DNA from: Enterococcus sp. DIV0212c
GTDB lineage: Bacteria > Bacillota > Bacilli > Lactobacillales > Enterococcaceae
Direction: 5' to 3'
Length of the DNA: 15,252 nucleotides
Assembly (NCBI RefSeq): GCF_017377505.1
Contig: NZ_JAFREN010000035.1
Location: forward strand, 1-15,252
The notes under the pieces are model-generated. The model made no database searches. It saw only the letters and a list, made by a program, of their open reading frames with translations, and was not told where the DNA came from. A program made the position numbers and the translations under genes. Of this stretch, positions 1 through 7,563 are shown piece by piece (position 1 is the first letter of the stretch; every line of letters begins with the position of its first letter).

Positions 1-17
1 ACAGGTTATTTTAGTCT

Positions 18-1373
18 TTATCCTATACCTATCTCAGCTTTCACGACATCCGCGATTTTATCTACATAGTAATCAACTTTTTCTTGTGTTGGTGCTTCGG
101 CCATCACACGTAATAAAGGCTCTGTTCCGGAAGGACGAACTAAAATACGGCCATCGCCATTCATTTCTGCCTCCATTAATTCAACAACTTCTTTGATCGC
201 AGGAACATCCATCGCACCATGTTTGTCAGTTACTCGAATATTCACTAATTTTTGCGGATAAACAGTCAACTCAGAAGCTAGCTCTGATAATTTTTTCCCT
301 GTTTGTTTCATTACATTCAATAACTGAATACCAGAAAGCATTCCATCACCGGTTGTATTGTAATCCAAGAAAATCATATGTCCAGATTGTTCTCCACCAA
401 AATTATAATCATTTTTACGCATTTCTTCAACGACATAACGGTCACCTACTTGAGTGATCACATCTTTCATGCCAGCTGCTTCTACTGCTTTACGGAACCC
501 TAAATTACTCATAACAGTAGTCACGATCGTATCTTTTTTCAAACGATTCTTTTCAGCTAAATATTTTGCGCAGATAAACATGATCTTATCTCCGTCAACA
601 ATATTTCCTAATTCATCTACTGCAATGATCCGATCACCATCACCATCAAAAGCAAGACCCGCATCAGCGCCTTTTTCAACAACCATTTCGGCTAACTTCT
701 CAGGATGAGTAGAGCCTACACCATCATTGATATTCAAGCCATTAGGACTTGTGCCCATTGTATAAAAGTCTGTTTCTAAATCTGCGAACAAACGATTGAC
801 AGAAGTTGCTGTAGCACCATTTGCTGCATCAATACAAACTGTCATTCCAGATAAATCCCCTGGAATTGTTTGAACCAAGAACTGAGAATATTTCAATAGA
901 CCTTCTGGAAATTCATCTAATGAACCCAAACCTTCAGCTGAAGGTCGTGGCAAGTTATCTTCTTCTGCATCTAATAAAGCTTCGATCTCAAGTTCTTGAT
1001 CATCAACTAATTTAAAACCATCTGAACCAAAAAACTTGATCCCGTTATCTTCAGCCGGATTATGAGAGGCTGAAATCATTACACCTGCTGATGCTTTTTG
1101 TAGTCTTGTTAAATAAGCCACTCCTGGCGTTGAGATAACACCTAATTGGAATACTTCGATTCCAACAGATAAAAGACCTGAAATCAACGCTTGTTCTAAT
1201 AATTGACCTGAAATACGTGTATCACGACCAACTAATACTCTTGGACGGCGTGTAGAATCTTCATGCTGACTTAATACATATCCACCAAAGCGGCCTAATT
1301 TAAATGCTAATTCTGGTGTTAGTTCTTTATTTGCAATTCCTCTAACTCCGTCTGTTCCAAAATATTTACCCAT
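18..1373 (-). CDS. glmM: Phosphoglucosamine mutase GlmM
   Basis: GlmM converts glucosamine-6-phosphate to glucosamine-1-phosphate in the cytosol, on the route to UDP-GlcNAc and peptidoglycan. The 451 residues are full length for the family. Visible motifs are the N-terminal GTDGVRG, the phosphoserine loop SASHNP (catalytic Ser about 103), the metal loop DGDGDR (about 243-248), the sugar-binding GGEQSGH (about 326-332) and the phosphate-binding RPSGTEP (about 413-419). The ATG start has the Shine-Dalgarno sequence AAGGAG seven bases upstream. It is the last gene seen of cdaA-cdaR-glmM, a conserved Firmicutes arrangement in which GlmM also binds and inhibits the c-di-AMP synthase CdaA. It is separated from cdaR by 90 bp holding a long hairpin. 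Nothing is missing or broken. Only 17 bp follow its stop before the window edge, so any terminator lies outside. Confidence 0.98.
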   Translation of the reverse strand: MGKYFGTDGVRGIANKELTPELAFKLGRFGGYVLSQHEDSTRRPRVLVGRDTRISGQLLEQALISGLLSVGIEVFQLGVISTPGVAYLTRLQKASAGVMISASHNPAEDNGIKFFGSDGFKLVDDQELEIEALLDAEEDNLPRPSAEGLGSLDEFPEGLLKYSQFLVQTIPGDLSGMTVCIDAANGATATSVNRLFADLETDFYTMGTSPNGLNINDGVGSTHPEKLAEMVVEKGADAGLAFDGDGDRIIAVDELGNIVDGDKIMFICAKYLAEKNRLKKDTIVTTVMSNLGFRKAVEAAGMKDVITQVGDRYVVEEMRKNDYNFGGEQSGHMIFLDYNTTGDGMLSGIQLLNVMKQTGKKLSELASELTVYPQKLVNIRVTDKHGAMDVPAIKEVVELMEAEMNGDGRILVRPSGTEPLLRVMAEAPTQEKVDYYVDKIADVVKAEIGIG

Positions 1374-1397
1374 TATAACTCTCCTTCTACTTACTAA

Positions 1398-1451
1398 GAG
1401 AGTATCAGTTGTTTCTTCTGAATAAAAAACAAAAGAAACAACTGATCTCTC
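1398..1451 (-). other. Long hairpin between cdaR and glmM
   Basis: An inverted repeat pairs 1404-1417 with 1433-1446 (14 bp, perfect). It continues as GAGAG (1398-1402) with CTCTC (1447-1451) across a one-base bulge, giving a 19-bp stem with a 15-base loop. In the transcribed strand the loop is U-rich, but no U tract follows the stem, so it does not look like a normal intrinsic terminator. It sits inside the cdaA-cdaR-glmM transcript, before the glmM ribosome binding site. It could be an RNA processing or stability element, or a partial attenuator; the role is inferred. Confidence 0.7.
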
Positions 1452-1463
1452 ACTTCAATCAAC

Positions 1464-2612
1464 TTAATTTGCAGAAACTGAACTACTCCCATTTTCTATC
1501 TCTTCTTCAACAGTACTATCACTGCTGGATGAACTTGAGGAGCTAGATGTACTGGAGGAACTTGTCGTTTTTTCACTGGATGGCAAAGGTGTCGGTAATA
1601 CTTGATTTGAATACGACGTTGTGGAACTTTGTCCGCTAGTTTCAGAAAAACTGGTATTGTTTCTCGCAAAAACGGGATTAATCGTCACTTCTACTTCCTC
1701 AGGTGAAACAATATACTCTGCATTTGTTGGAATTTTTATTTTTTGTTTTGTTGATGTTTTTATATTACTTATATCAACAGGCAATTCTATTGTATCAATT
1801 GCATCTAATACTGATTTTATTCCTCTAATTTCGACTTTTTGCTCTGACAGATTAAAGGTATAATGCTCAACATCAGAAGGCGGTGAACCTGTCGGGCTGA
1901 TCGTCAGTCCAACTTCTTTTGAAGGTAAAGACAAATCAACGACTACTTTTACTTGTGGCGCTGGATTTTCAATGTTTAGGACCTGTCCTTTACTATCGAT
2001 TGCTTGAACATTGACCGTTTGTTTGATGGTATCAACAGATTGTTTGACATTTGATAACGGAGCAATCACACGGTCAATTGCTTTAGCAGTCTCTTCTCCA
2101 GTTGTAATCTCTACTTTTTTAGGACTTACAGCAACCTTCTCTACTTTATAGCCGCCAGTCTCGATGGATTCTGGAAGTTGTGCTTCTACATCGAATGATT
2201 TGGTTACTTTTTTCTCTACAGTAACAGTTATCGTTTTAGGTTCGATTTCAGCCGTTACAGCCGTACTCAACCCTTTTACTCTCAATTGAATTTCCGAAGT
2301 GCCAAGCGGTGTTTTAGTCAAATCAGCAACCACTTGAAAGTTTCTAGTGTCTTCATTTGATTCTAAATTCAATTGAATTCGATTAGCACTGCTTAAATGA
2401 ACATTAACTTTTTCTTCATAACCAGAAACAAAAAATTTATCTTGATCATATTCTACCTGAACAGGAATGTTATAAAGCATTTCGTCATAGACTTGATTGG
2501 TACCAGACATATTAGATATATTCCCGGATGAATTGGCATTAAAAAATAGTAATAGGGCAAAAAGTAATGCTAGTAATACTGACAACCAATTGCTCTGAGA
2601 GGGCTTTTTCAT
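1464..2612 (-). CDS. cdaR: CdaA regulatory protein CdaR (YbbR-domain)
   Basis: CdaR is the membrane-anchored regulator of the diadenylate cyclase CdaA. The 382-residue protein starts with a short basic cytosolic end and one membrane segment (about 9-26, rich in Leu/Ala/Phe). An extracytoplasmic part follows with about three YbbR repeats (roughly 45-130, 137-225 and 232-312), each rich in alternating Val/Ile strands. The C-terminus (about 320-382) is low-complexity, with a nearly pure Ser/Thr tract at 349-364 followed by an acidic stretch. The Ser codons in the tract are mixed. The start overlaps the cdaA stop by 4 bp (ATGA), which suggests translational coupling. An AAAGGGG sequence lies about ten bases upstream of the ATG. 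The family and position between cdaA and glmM make the assignment firm; the role of the Ser tail is unknown. Confidence 0.95.
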   Translation of the reverse strand: MKKPSQSNWLSVLLALLFALLLFFNANSSGNISNMSGTNQVYDEMLYNIPVQVEYDQDKFFVSGYEEKVNVHLSSANRIQLNLESNEDTRNFQVVADLTKTPLGTSEIQLRVKGLSTAVTAEIEPKTITVTVEKKVTKSFDVEAQLPESIETGGYKVEKVAVSPKKVEITTGEETAKAIDRVIAPLSNVKQSVDTIKQTVNVQAIDSKGQVLNIENPAPQVKVVVDLSLPSKEVGLTISPTGSPPSDVEHYTFNLSEQKVEIRGIKSVLDAIDTIELPVDISNIKTSTKQKIKIPTNAEYIVSPEEVEVTINPVFARNNTSFSETSGQSSTTSYSNQVLPTPLPSSEKTTSSSSTSSSSSSSSSDSTVEEEIENGSSSVSAN

Positions 2613-3496
2613 TTCTTTTTCGCCCCTTTCGATACACCTTCAATAAAGTGCTGCAAAAGATTCTTTTTGTCTTTACTTTCTTCTTTTGGAACTAATTCTG
2701 CTCTAAGAATTTTTAGATACTCTTCTTGAGTCAATCTAGGAATCAAGTCATTATTTAGTGTCAGACTGACATCACCTGTCTCTTCTGACACAATAATCGT
2801 TATCGCATCACTAACTTCACTAATACCAACAGCCGCACGATGACGAGTACCGAATTCTTTTGGAATCAAATTACTTTCTGACAAAGGAAGATACGCACTG
2901 GCTACAGCTATTTTCCCTTGCTTAACAATTACGGCCCCATCATGTAATGGCGTATTTGGTATAAAAATATTGATCAGTAATTCTCCTGAAATATCGGCAT
3001 CCAGATCGATCCCTGTCTCAATATATTCATCTAAACCAGTGTTTCGTTCCACTGTAATCAGCGCACCAATTTTTCGTTTAGACATATACTGAATGGCTTT
3101 ATCGAAAGCAAGGATCATTTTTTCATCTTCTTGTTGCTCAGTCTTACTTGTACGGAAAAACGAGCTTCTACCAAGATGTTCTAAGCCACGCCGGACTTCT
3201 GGTTGAAAAATTACAACAGCTGCTATCACACCATACATGATTACTTGATTCATTAGCCAAGACAATGTATGTAGACCAATAATCTCACTCAGTATTCGGA
3301 TCACAATAAAAACAGCGACCCCTTTTAGTAACTGGACGGCTTTGGTTCCTCTGACGAGCATGATCAATTTGTAGACAAGATACCATACTACCAGAATATC
3401 TATAATATTAATAATATAATCACGCGACAAGAAATCTGATGAGATCAATTGCCGCCAATAATTCAAATCAAATAATTGACTAAGTTGAAAAGACAT
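2609..3496 (-). CDS. cdaA: Diadenylate cyclase CdaA (c-di-AMP synthase)
   Basis: CdaA condenses two ATP into cyclic di-AMP, which controls potassium and osmolyte transport and cell-wall balance. Counting from the chosen start, there are hydrophobic segments at about 26-47, 57-75 and 80-97, then a cytosolic DisA_N catalytic domain. The domain carries the DGA motif (about 186-188) and the GTRHR motif (about 216-220), both needed for catalysis. The chosen ATG (3494-3496) is the second of two adjacent ATGs and has GAGG six bases upstream. The reading frame stays open to 3541, but that extension would run into the likely promoter at 3532-3540, so the shorter 295-residue form is preferred. The lysine-rich C-terminus ends in the 4-bp overlap with cdaR. 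Confidence 0.96.
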   Translation of the reverse strand: MSFQLSQLFDLNYWRQLISSDFLSRDYIINIIDILVVWYLVYKLIMLVRGTKAVQLLKGVAVFIVIRILSEIIGLHTLSWLMNQVIMYGVIAAVVIFQPEVRRGLEHLGRSSFFRTSKTEQQEDEKMILAFDKAIQYMSKRKIGALITVERNTGLDEYIETGIDLDADISGELLINIFIPNTPLHDGAVIVKQGKIAVASAYLPLSESNLIPKEFGTRHRAAVGISEVSDAITIIVSEETGDVSLTLNNDLIPRLTQEEYLKILRAELVPKEESKDKKNLLQHFIEGVSKGAKKK

Positions 3497-3531
3497 CATA
3501 AACCTCACTTCTCTCTGAAGATTTCTTAATA

Positions 3532-3540
3532 AGTATACCA
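3532..3540 (-). promoter_or_regulatory. Extended -10 promoter of cdaA-cdaR-glmM
   Basis: On the minus strand TGG precedes TATACT (3537-3532), an extended -10 element. The -35 position 17 bases upstream (TGTAAT) is poor, which is tolerable for extended -10 promoters. It sits about 36 bp before the chosen cdaA start and is the only good candidate in the gap between cdaA and nifJ. Confidence 0.5.
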
Positions 3541-3603
3541 TAATATTTTATTCGATTACAGAACAGAGGATGAAAGATAGAAAAAATTAGGAAATGATAC
3601 AGA

Positions 3604-3646
3604 AAGTGACTGAGCAATAACTCTGTGAGCTATGACCCAGTCACTT
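3604..3646 (-). terminator. Hairpin downstream of nifJ
   Basis: The arms 3604-3614 and 3636-3646 pair over 11 bp with one mismatch, and an inner stem pairs ATAACTC with GAGCTAT. It lies 35 bp past the nifJ stop. The sequence resembles the hairpins at 9210-9248 and 14595-14633 (shared CTGAG and TAACTC cores). In the direction of transcription the following sequence is only loosely U-rich, so termination may be weak. Confidence 0.55.
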
Positions 3647-3680
3647 AAAATTCAAATATGCGGTGAGAAAAAAGCCAAAT

Positions 3681-6600
3681 TTATTCTTCTGACTTCTCGC
3701 GTTTGGCAGCTCGTTCTGCTCGTCTAGCCGCTCTTCTTGCTTCAGCTTCTGGATCTACAACTCGCTCTTTTTTTACACGAGGAGCTTTTTCAGCCACTGT
3801 TTCGTCAGTCGTTTTCTCTAATTTAGCCCGAATTTTCTCTTCTTGACCAGCCATCCGTGCGTAATTGTAGAAACGATTTTTCGCGTCATTAACGGTTTTT
3901 TCAAAAAGTTTCCCAGCAAATTCTGGCTGTGTCGATTCCAATGAAGAAAAACGAACTTGTTTACGCATAAAGCTTTTCATCTCTTCAAAATTCGGTTTTT
4001 TATAGTCTAATGTCATCGGATTTTTCCCTACTTCTCTTAGTTCAGGGTTGTAACGATACAATGACCAATAGCCAGAATGAACTGCTTCTTTTGCTTCTTC
4101 AAGGGTTTTGCTCATACCGCCAGCTAATCCATGGGTAATACATGGTGTATAAGCAATAATGATTGAAGGTCCTGGGAAGCGTTCAGCTTCTTCAAAGGCT
4201 TTGATCGTCTGCATTTGATTCGCTCCAGAAGCGATTTGAGCCACATAAACATTGCCATAGGTCATTGCCATCATGCCTAAATCTTTTTTAGAAACGTATT
4301 TCCCGCTCGCAGAAAATTTAGCAATCGCAGAGGCTGGTGTTGCTTTGGATGTTTGTCCACCAGTATTAGAATAAACTTCATTGTCTAAAACCAACATATT
4401 GACATCTGCACCACTGGCAAGTACATGATCGATCCCGCCGTAACCAATATCATAGGCCCAACCGTCTCCACCGATCATCCATTGGCTATTTTTCACAAAC
4501 AAATCATTGTCTGCATAAATTGCTTCTAATAATGGTTGTCCAGCTTTTTCATCAAGCAACGCCGCTTTAAGTTTTGCCGCACGTTGTTGTGTGCCTTCAC
4601 CACTGTGCATATGATTGATCCAGTCTTCCATTAATAATTTTAATTCAGGGGAAGCAACGTTCATAGCTTCGCTCATCTTCATAGCTAAATGTTCACGGCG
4701 AGTTTGGCTGGCTAATAACATGCCGTAACCATATTCCGCATTATCTTCTAGTAAGGAATTAGACCAAGCTGGTCCTTGCCCCTCATCATTTGTCGTATAA
4801 GGTGAAACAGGAGCCGCACCACCCCAGATTGAAGAACAACCTGTTGCATTTGCGATCATCATCCGATCACCAAACATTTGCGTCAATAATTTCACATAAG
4901 GCGTTTCTCCACAACCAGAGCAGGCGCCTGAAAATTCTAGTAATGGTTTGTTGAATTGTGTACCTAATACGGTATTAGGTTTTGCTGGATTTTCTTTTTG
5001 TTTCAACGTCATAGAGAATGCCCAGTTCATTGCTTGTTCTTTTTGTTCTTCGTAAGGTTTCATAACTAGTGCTTTGCCTTTAGCAGGACATGCATCAACA
5101 CACAGACCACAACCTGTACAATCTTCTACGGAAACTTGGATTCGGTACTTAAGACCATCTGCTCCACGCATTTCTCTTACGATATACCCAGCTGGTGCTT
5201 CTTCCATTTCTTCGTCATCTGCTAAGAACGGACGAATCGCTGCGTGCGGACAAACAAATGCACATTCATTACACATCGTACAACGATCGCTATTCCATTC
5301 CGGCACTTCTACAGCGATCCCGCGTTTTTCCACAGCAGTTGTCCCAAGCGGCATCCGACCATCTGTCATATCATTTTTGATAAACGCACTAACCGCAAGA
5401 TCATTCCCTTCTTGGCGGTTGATTGGCTCAACAATTTCATGAACATAATCTGTCACATTTGCTTTGCGCGCTTTCGGTTTTATCTCCACTGTTTTCCATG
5501 ATTCTGGAACCTCGACTTTGTGTAAAAGTTCAACTGTACGTTCAATTGCTTGAACATTTTTTTCAACAACCGACATTGATTTTCTAGCGTAGCTTTTGAA
5601 TGCTTCATCTTTTAAAATCGGCAACACTTCATCAAACGGCATGATATCTGCTAATTTGAAGAATGCTGTTTCCATCGCTGTATTGATTCGTCCACCTAAA
5701 CCAACTTCACTTGCTAGTTTAACGGCATTGATCGTGTAAAATTGAATATCATTTTCAGCTAAATATCGTTTTAATTTTTTTGGTAAAAAACGTTCTAATT
5801 GCTCGTCATTCCAAACTGTATTTAGTAAAAATGTCCCGCCTTTTTTCAACCCTTTAACTAAATCATACGTATTCAAATAAGCCGCCGTATGACAAGCAAC
5901 AAAATCCGCATGTTCAATCAAATAAGTAGAACGAATTGGTGTGTCCCCAAAGCGTAGGTGAGAAACAGTTAAACCACCAGATTTTTTAGAATCGTAATAA
6001 AAGAATCCTTGAGCATATTTATCCGTGTGATCTCCAATAATTTTGATCGCTGATTTATTTGCACCAACTGTCCCGTCTGAACCAAAGCCCCAGAATTTTG
6101 CTTGATACGTTTTTTGGTTAGTTAAATCTAACGCTTCTCCGCAATCCAGTGAAGTGTATGTCACATCGTCCACAATTCCGATCGTAAAACGTGATTTTGC
6201 TGCCTTTTTATCTTTTAATAACTCATCATAGATCGCAACGATTTGATTTGGTAAAACATCTTTTGAGCCTAATCCATAACGTCCGCCAATGATCATTGGA
6301 CGCAAATCTGATTCATACATTGCACTTTGAACGTCTAAAAGTAAAGGCTCGCCTCCTGCTCCTGGTTCTTTTGTACGATCCATCACGCCGATTGCTTTAA
6401 CCGTCTTAGGCATTTTTTCTAAAAAGTTTTCAATTGGGAAAGGACGATACAAATGAATATTTAAGAAACCTACTTTTCTGCCTTGTTTCGTTAAGTAATC
6501 GATTGTTTGTTCAATAGCCTGCGCTGCTGACCCCATCGAAACAATCACTTCTTCAGCATCTTCTGCTCCATAATAAGTAACTAAATCATAATTTGTTCCT

Positions 6601-7358
6601 CTAAGTGCATTGATTTCATCCATGTATTTTTTCACAACAGCTGGAATTTGTTCATAATAACTATTGATCGTTTCACGTTGTTGGAAATGGATATCTGGAT
6701 TTTGGTTTGTTCCACTAACGGAAGGATGATTTGGATTCATACTTCTGCTGCGGAAAATAGCTAATTTTTCTTGATCCATTAATGGCGCTAATTCATCATA
6801 CTCCAATACTTCGATTTTTTGAATCTCATGACTTGTCCGAAATCCATCAAAGAAGTTAATAAATGGAACACTTGATTCAATTGAAGCTAAATGAGCGACT
6901 GCTGATAAATCCATGACTTCCTGCACACTGCTTTCGCATAACATGGCAAATCCGGTCTGACGAGCCGCCATAACATCTCCGTGGTCACCGAAAATATTCA
7001 ACGCATTGGTTGTCACGGCACGGCTAGCGACATGGAAGACTGACGGAAGCAATTCTCCAGCAATCTTATACATGTTCGGTATCATCAATAACAATCCTTG
7101 TGAAGCGGTATATGTAGTTGTTAATGCACCTGTTTTCAACGATCCGTGGACCACGCCGGCCGCGCCTGCTTCTGATTGCATTTCAACAATTTTAACAGGT
7201 TGTCCAAAGATATTTTGCTTGCCTTCGGCCGACCACTGATCGACAAGTTCAGCCATCGTTGAGCTTGGTGTAATTGGATAAATAGCGGCTAATTCAGTAA
7301 ACGCATATGAAATGTATGCGGCTGCTGTATTTCCATCCATCGTCTTCATTTTTCGCAT
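3681..7358 (-). CDS. nifJ: Pyruvate:ferredoxin (flavodoxin) oxidoreductase
   Basis: This large cytosolic enzyme oxidises pyruvate with CoA to acetyl-CoA and CO2 and passes electrons to ferredoxin or flavodoxin. All domains are in one 1225-residue chain: the N-terminal pyruvate/TPP part with YPITPSS (27-33), the gamma-like domain, two 4Fe-4S motifs (Cys 693/696/699/703 and 747/750/753/757), cysteines of the proximal cluster region (GACSGCGE), and the TPP site GGDG (963-966) to NTGGQ (998-1002). The last 43 residues (about 1183-1225) are a Lys/Arg/Glu/Ala-rich tail with no Cys, beyond the usual end of the family. The start is the first ATG; the nearest SD (AAGGA) is 13 bases away, so Met4 remains possible. 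It appears to be its own transcription unit. No ferredoxin or flavodoxin gene is in the window. The enzyme is oxygen-sensitive, pointing to anaerobic use. Confidence 0.96.
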   Translation of the reverse strand: MRKMKTMDGNTAAAYISYAFTELAAIYPITPSSTMAELVDQWSAEGKQNIFGQPVKIVEMQSEAGAAGVVHGSLKTGALTTTYTASQGLLLMIPNMYKIAGELLPSVFHVASRAVTTNALNIFGDHGDVMAARQTGFAMLCESSVQEVMDLSAVAHLASIESSVPFINFFDGFRTSHEIQKIEVLEYDELAPLMDQEKLAIFRSRSMNPNHPSVSGTNQNPDIHFQQRETINSYYEQIPAVVKKYMDEINALRGTNYDLVTYYGAEDAEEVIVSMGSAAQAIEQTIDYLTKQGRKVGFLNIHLYRPFPIENFLEKMPKTVKAIGVMDRTKEPGAGGEPLLLDVQSAMYESDLRPMIIGGRYGLGSKDVLPNQIVAIYDELLKDKKAAKSRFTIGIVDDVTYTSLDCGEALDLTNQKTYQAKFWGFGSDGTVGANKSAIKIIGDHTDKYAQGFFYYDSKKSGGLTVSHLRFGDTPIRSTYLIEHADFVACHTAAYLNTYDLVKGLKKGGTFLLNTVWNDEQLERFLPKKLKRYLAENDIQFYTINAVKLASEVGLGGRINTAMETAFFKLADIMPFDEVLPILKDEAFKSYARKSMSVVEKNVQAIERTVELLHKVEVPESWKTVEIKPKARKANVTDYVHEIVEPINRQEGNDLAVSAFIKNDMTDGRMPLGTTAVEKRGIAVEVPEWNSDRCTMCNECAFVCPHAAIRPFLADDEEMEEAPAGYIVREMRGADGLKYRIQVSVEDCTGCGLCVDACPAKGKALVMKPYEEQKEQAMNWAFSMTLKQKENPAKPNTVLGTQFNKPLLEFSGACSGCGETPYVKLLTQMFGDRMMIANATGCSSIWGGAAPVSPYTTNDEGQGPAWSNSLLEDNAEYGYGMLLASQTRREHLAMKMSEAMNVASPELKLLMEDWINHMHSGEGTQQRAAKLKAALLDEKAGQPLLEAIYADNDLFVKNSQWMIGGDGWAYDIGYGGIDHVLASGADVNMLVLDNEVYSNTGGQTSKATPASAIAKFSASGKYVSKKDLGMMAMTYGNVYVAQIASGANQMQTIKAFEEAERFPGPSIIIAYTPCITHGLAGGMSKTLEEAKEAVHSGYWSLYRYNPELREVGKNPMTLDYKKPNFEEMKSFMRKQVRFSSLESTQPEFAGKLFEKTVNDAKNRFYNYARMAGQEEKIRAKLEKTTDETVAEKAPRVKKERVVDPEAEARRAARRAERAAKREKSEE

Positions 7359-7415
7359 TATTTAGTCATCATCCTTCTATCTAAAAGTAGAATAGTTGCA
7401 CGCATATTCTTCTCT

Positions 7416-7444
7416 ATTATAACGGAAGCCAGTCAATTTTGAAA
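7416..7444 (-). promoter_or_regulatory. Promoter of nifJ
   Basis: The minus strand has a perfect TATAAT (7421-7416), with TTTCAA (7444-7439) 17 bases upstream as a poor -35. A weak -35 fits a promoter that depends on an activator or is tightly controlled. The predicted transcript start near 7409 is about 50 bp before the nifJ ATG. Confidence 0.55.
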
Positions 7445-7445
7445 C

Positions 7446-7470
7446 AGTTTGTGAAAATATTTCACAAACT
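7446..7470. promoter_or_regulatory. Palindromic operator upstream of nifJ (Rex/CRP-FNR-like)
   Basis: A perfect 25-bp inverted repeat has 11-bp arms (AGTTTGTGAAA and its complement) around the 3-base centre ATA. It directly abuts the -35 position of the nifJ promoter, centred about 49 bp before the predicted transcript start. The inner motif TTGTGAA-N5-TTCACAA resembles the Rex consensus TTGTGAA-N4-TTCACAA, and also TGTGA-N6-TCACA of the CRP/FNR family, but has one extra central base in both cases. Redox control by Rex or an FNR-type protein would suit PFOR; the actual regulator is inferred. Confidence 0.55.
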
Positions 7471-7520
7471 TATTGATTATCTACGTTTTTATCCTTAGAA
7501 TAAACAAGAATTTTGTGAAA

Positions 7521-7558
7521 AAAATAAAAAAGCTGAGAAGAATAATATCCCAACTTAG
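7521..7558 (-). terminator. Possible terminator of the 340-residue gene
   Basis: On the minus strand a weak stem (CTAAG at 7558-7554 against CTCAG at 7537-7533, one mismatch) is followed by a long T-rich run over 7531-7519. It lies just after the stop at 7564. The U tract is convincing but the stem is poor. Confidence 0.35.
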
Positions 7559-7563
7559 TATCT

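Noticed and set aside
454..1015. Plus-strand open frames opposite glmM
   Set aside because: They are antisense to a full-length conserved gene, have no ribosome binding sites, and their translations show no family features.
3497..3541. Upstream extension of cdaA to an ATG at 3541
   Set aside because: The extension would include the likely promoter at 3532-3540 and has no SD, whereas the ATG at 3496 does.
5074..5501. Three overlapping plus-strand frames opposite the iron-sulphur part of nifJ
   Set aside because: They are shadows of the coding strand; three mutually overlapping frames cannot all be real and none has an SD.
7431..7436. TTGACT as the -35 of the nifJ promoter
   Set aside because: It lies only 9 bases from the TATAAT, too close to be used, and no -10 is found at 17 bases from it.
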